Below, piece after piece: positions 61,708 to 64,000 of a stretch of 64,000 nucleotides of DNA. The stretch lies in contig JAOABK010000002.1 of the NCBI GenBank assembly GCA_026418415.1, forward strand, positions 62,001 through 126,000. Direction: 5' to 3'. Below the pieces are notes generated by a model. That model did no database searches. It was not told the DNA's origin and was given only the letters and a program-made list of their open reading frames with translations. A program made the position numbers and the translations under genes. This stretch comes from Pseudomonadota bacterium (lineage in GTDB: Bacteria > CALINM01). Numbering within the stretch: the first letter of the stretch is position 1; each line of letters starts with the position of its first letter.

Positions 61708-62814
61708 ATGGGAGTTTCTATAGAATTAAATAATATCTCAGCATTAAAAGAGATACTCAAAGAATCTTTGGAAAATAAAGTTGTAGATGCAGTACTTGGG
61801 CTTTTCTGGGATGAGAATAAGGAAACTGTTGCCTATGGTATGACCAAAGATGTTAATATTTTAGAAAGACTTGAAGTGCTTTGTCCTTCTATGCCAGTAC
61901 AGGGAGCAAGGGTAGTTTCAAATATAAAATTCACTGAAACCCCAATCAGGGTCTTATGTATAATTAAACCCTGTGAAATGAGGGCTGTAGTTGAGTTAGT
62001 GAAGTTAAAGCAAATTATGCCAGAGAAGTTAATATTTTTAAGCATGGATTGTGGTGGAGCCCTTGAACCAGAAAAGTTTAAAGAGTTTAATAAATTTGGA
62101 AAAGATGTTGTTGGTGAATACCTTTCATGTTACGAGAATTTTAGCGATTTCAGTTATACTTCTGAGAACTATCGCTTTGCCTGTAGGGTTTGTGATAGGT
62201 GTGTTCCTAAGATATCTGATTTAAGGCTAAGATCCTATGGTAAAACGAAATATTTAGAAGCTTTGAGTGATAAGGGGCATAAGTTTCTTAATGAAACAAT
62301 AAAAGATGGACTTAAAGAAATGGATTTTTCTTCCTATGAGGATAGTTTGAAAAAAATCATTGATAATAGAAAGGCAAATAAGGACAAGGAAAGGGAGTTA
62401 TTTAAAAAAGAGATAAACTCCATTGAGAGTTTTACAAGGGAGTTATCAGCCTGTATTAGATGTCATAACTGTATGGTAAATTGCCCTGCCGATTACTGTA
62501 AAGAGTGTATATTCAGATCACCAGTTTTTGATCATCCCTCAGAAAATTATGAGTTATGGTTAGAAAGAAAGGGCATGATAAAGCTTCCATCAGATACATT
62601 ATTATTCCATTTAACAAGACTGAACCATATGAGTACATCCTGTGTATCCTGTGGAATGTGTGAAACTTCTTGTCCTGTCGGGATAAGACTCACAAGAATC
62701 TTTAGTTTTATTGGAGAGGAAACACAGAAGATTTTCGATTATGAGCCTGGTAGAAGCTATACAGAGGAGTTGCCAGTAGCAACTTTTAGAGAAAAAGAAC
62801 TTGATAAAGTTTAA
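61708..62814 (+). CDS. FrhB/FdhB-like iron-sulfur protein with C-terminal ferredoxin
   Basis: A 368-residue protein. The first ~190 residues have the CIIKPCEMRAVVELVKLKQ and FACRVCDRCVPKISDLRL pattern of FrhB-like (F420 hydrogenase/formate dehydrogenase beta) or related proteins. The C-terminal part has CIRCHNCMVNCP, YCKECIF and CVSCGMCETSCP, binding two or more [4Fe-4S] clusters. Such proteins pair with HdrA-MvhD as an electron entry unit. Whether a flavin or F420 binds cannot be judged here. GAGG lies 7 bases before ATG 61708. Confidence 0.78.
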   Translation: MGVSIELNNISALKEILKESLENKVVDAVLGLFWDENKETVAYGMTKDVNILERLEVLCPSMPVQGARVVSNIKFTETPIRVLCIIKPCEMRAVVELVKLKQIMPEKLIFLSMDCGGALEPEKFKEFNKFGKDVVGEYLSCYENFSDFSYTSENYRFACRVCDRCVPKISDLRLRSYGKTKYLEALSDKGHKFLNETIKDGLKEMDFSSYEDSLKKIIDNRKANKDKERELFKKEINSIESFTRELSACIRCHNCMVNCPADYCKECIFRSPVFDHPSENYELWLERKGMIKLPSDTLLFHLTRLNHMSTSCVSCGMCETSCPVGIRLTRIFSFIGEETQKIFDYEPGRSYTEELPVATFREKELDKV

Positions 62815-62833
62815 ACTTTAGGAGGATAGATAT

Positions 62834-63604
62834 ATGAAGGGCATACTATTGACGGGAGACAAACCGATAATTCCAGAAGGGACCAAGATGGTTCCAGTGT
62901 ATATAATGGGAAAAAAATATGATGTGCCAGAAACACTAACAATCCAGAAGGCCCTTGAGTATGCAGGGTACCAGTTGATAAGGGGATGTGGTTGTAGAGG
63001 TGGTATTTGTGGTGCCTGTGCTACGGTCTATAGGATTATGGGAGACCACAAACTATACTTTGGACTTGCCTGTCAGACTGTAGTTAAGGAAAATATGGTT
63101 CTTACCCAGATTCCCTTTTATCCCTATAAAAGAAGAATACATGACATAGACAATTTAGAACCAACTGCAGAGACGATGGCAAAGATTTATCCAGAGATAA
63201 TGAAATGTGTAGGTTGTAATACCTGTACAAGAGCCTGTCCTATGGAAATAAAGGTTATGGATTATATAAATGCAGCAATTCGAGGTGATATTGAAAGGTG
63301 TGCTAAACTTTCCCTTGATTGCATTTTATGTGGTCTTTGTACTTCCCGTTGTCCTGCACAGATAACTCATTATAATGTAGGTATGCTTGCAAGAAGACTA
63401 ACAGGTGCAAAAATATTTAAAAGTGCCGAACATTTAAAGGCAAGGGTACAAGAGATACAATCTGGGAAATATGAGCCCTTTTTAAGGGAACTTATAGAAG
63501 CGAGTGAAGAAGAGTTAAAAAGGCGATATGTGGAAGAAAGGGAGTGGGAACCTTTAGACTCCAAAGAAAAGGGATGGAAACCACAGGATCAGAGGTATTT
63601 ATAA
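62834..63604 (+). CDS. FrdB/SdhB-like [2Fe-2S]/[4Fe-4S] protein
   Basis: A 256-residue protein. GCGCRGGICGACATVYR with CQTV binds [2Fe-2S] as in SdhB-type N-terminal domains, and CVGCNTCTRACPMEIKV plus CILCGLCTSRCPAQITHY bind two [4Fe-4S] clusters. It differs from sdhB at 53240 and is followed by a second flavoprotein, suggesting a separate FrdAB-like or TfrAB-like pair. TAGGAGGA precedes the ATG. The C-terminal ~45 residues are charged and helical. Confidence 0.85.
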   Translation: MKGILLTGDKPIIPEGTKMVPVYIMGKKYDVPETLTIQKALEYAGYQLIRGCGCRGGICGACATVYRIMGDHKLYFGLACQTVVKENMVLTQIPFYPYKRRIHDIDNLEPTAETMAKIYPEIMKCVGCNTCTRACPMEIKVMDYINAAIRGDIERCAKLSLDCILCGLCTSRCPAQITHYNVGMLARRLTGAKIFKSAEHLKARVQEIQSGKYEPFLRELIEASEEELKRRYVEEREWEPLDSKEKGWKPQDQRYL

Positions 63605-63636
63605 AATTAATTATGCAATCGGCGATTTTATTTGAT

Positions 63637-63664
63637 TGTGTGAATTTTAAAACATTTTCACACA
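63637..63664. promoter_or_regulatory. Inverted repeat before the terminal flavoprotein gene
   Basis: Perfect 8-base arms TGTGTGAA (63637-63644) and TTCACACA (63657-63664) separated by 12 AT-rich bases, about 30 bases before ATG 63695. It has no T-run after it, so it is not a terminator on the plus strand. It may be an operator or an mRNA hairpin. Confidence 0.5.
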
Positions 63665-63694
63665 GGTACTAAAAAATAATTAAGGAGTGAGAAG

Positions 63695-64000
63695 ATGTCT
63701 GGATATCCAGAAAGTTTGAGAGAATCAATAAAATTAGTAGAAAAAACAAGGGCAGAAAGGGTTGAAAAGGCGAAAAGAGGGGAGATTTTTAAGCCTCTAA
63801 CGATGGAGCAACGTAAAGAAGTGCTCTCTAAGTTTCATCCCGATTACATGGAAGGGACAAAAAGAGTGGTAAATGTAGGACCTGATAAAGGTGAGATGTT
63901 CCCCAACGAGCTTGCAGACCTTTTGGAGGCCCATAGCAGGATAAATCCAAAAGACTTCGATCTCAATAATTACGACTTAGAGACGGATGTTTTAGTGATT
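63695..64000 (+). CDS. FAD-dependent oxidoreductase (SdhA/FrdA-like), N-terminal part only
   Basis: The first 102 codons of a gene cut by the right edge. About 95 hydrophilic residues (MSGYPESLRESIKLVEKTRA; LSKFHPDYMEGTKRVVNVG; FPNELADLLEAHSRINP) precede LETDVLVI, which looks like the first strand of a dinucleotide-binding fold. A preceding FrdB-like partner suggests a flavoprotein of the succinate dehydrogenase/fumarate reductase superfamily. AAGGAG 7 bases before ATG 63695 supports the start. Confidence 0.65.
   Translation, partial: MSGYPESLRESIKLVEKTRAERVEKAKRGEIFKPLTMEQRKEVLSKFHPDYMEGTKRVVNVGPDKGEMFPNELADLLEAHSRINPKDFDLNNYDLETDVLVI

Noticed and set aside
53999-62814. Class II benzoyl-CoA reductase (Bam) electron-transfer genes
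   Set aside because: HdrB/HdrA/MvhD-like genes occur in bam clusters too, but there is no BamB-type tungsten enzyme, BamGHI or aromatic gene here, while TCA genes are adjacent.
63637-63664. CRP or Rex operator reading of the inverted repeat
   Set aside because: CRP needs TGTGA-N6-TCACA and Rex needs TTGTGAA-N4-TTCACAA; here the arms are 12-14 bases apart, so neither consensus fits.

Overview
The window is AT-rich, gene-dense DNA from a diderm, anaerobically respiring bacterium. It has exported and outer-membrane proteins, a cell-wall amidase, a twin-arginine signal, NapGH-type quinol oxidation proteins and many iron-sulfur flavoproteins. The housekeeping synteny (aroA-cmk-ispH-rpsA-sppA; def-fmt-DUF116-rpe) and the HdrABC/MvhD-type modules beside TCA genes recall Deferribacterota, Nitrospirota and Geobacter-like Desulfobacterota. 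Deferribacterota is my best but weak guess. I see no tRNA, rRNA, CRISPR array, insertion sequence or prophage, and no gene-free stretch longer than 300 bases.

Layout. 1-6149 (minus strand): a transporter-type sensor kinase cut by the window edge, with a tiny membrane protein before it; then an overlapping trio of a membrane M50 protease, an EndoIII-superfamily glycosylase and a receptor-like methyl-accepting protein. 6196-26754 (plus strand except one gene): housekeeping genes, namely rnc, an Elp3-like radical SAM protein, aroA, cmk, ispH, rpsA, sppA, a phosphodiesterase, a HIT protein, mutS, a nitroreductase, an amidase, glnD, a TVP38-type membrane protein (minus), a Xer recombinase, a DHH-CBS-CCA nucleotidyltransferase fusion and a putative outer-membrane protein. 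26781-30361: a zinc-ribbon/DUF3426 protein, an AAA+ protein with ruined nucleotide-binding motifs, an FmdE-like protein and a CSCG permease.

30495-45256 is the most unusual part. A secreted FG-GAP (CRTAC1-type) protein has its own strong promoter and an intrinsic terminator. It is followed by eleven tightly overlapping genes: four paralogous three-domain beta-sandwich proteins, three beta-helix proteins (one fused to a PQQ-type propeller), a polytopic spermidine-synthase-like protein lacking the usual catalytic Asp motif, a one-lobe OpuAC-like protein, a TAT-exported DUF362 protein and a NapH-NapG fusion. I read this as an undescribed exported assembly linked to the quinone pool. No cytochrome or known terminal reductase is present in it.

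45225-48528 returns to housekeeping (def, fmt, DUF116, rpe, MgtC-like). 48632-64000 is one long catabolic run: malate dehydrogenase, two-subunit class I fumarase and a diheme succinate dehydrogenase/fumarate reductase (sdhCAB). Then come two successive HdrC-HdrB-HdrA modules (the second HdrA a tandem fusion), MvhD, an FrhB-like protein, an FrdB-like [2Fe-2S]/[4Fe-4S] protein and the start of another flavoprotein. Together they would interconvert malate, fumarate and succinate and tie that chemistry to menaquinone and to soluble Hdr-type, possibly flavin-bifurcating, electron transfer.

Several operon-leading genes lack a Shine-Dalgarno sequence and have a -10-like box only 6-11 bases before the start codon, which suggests leaderless or near-leaderless mRNAs.
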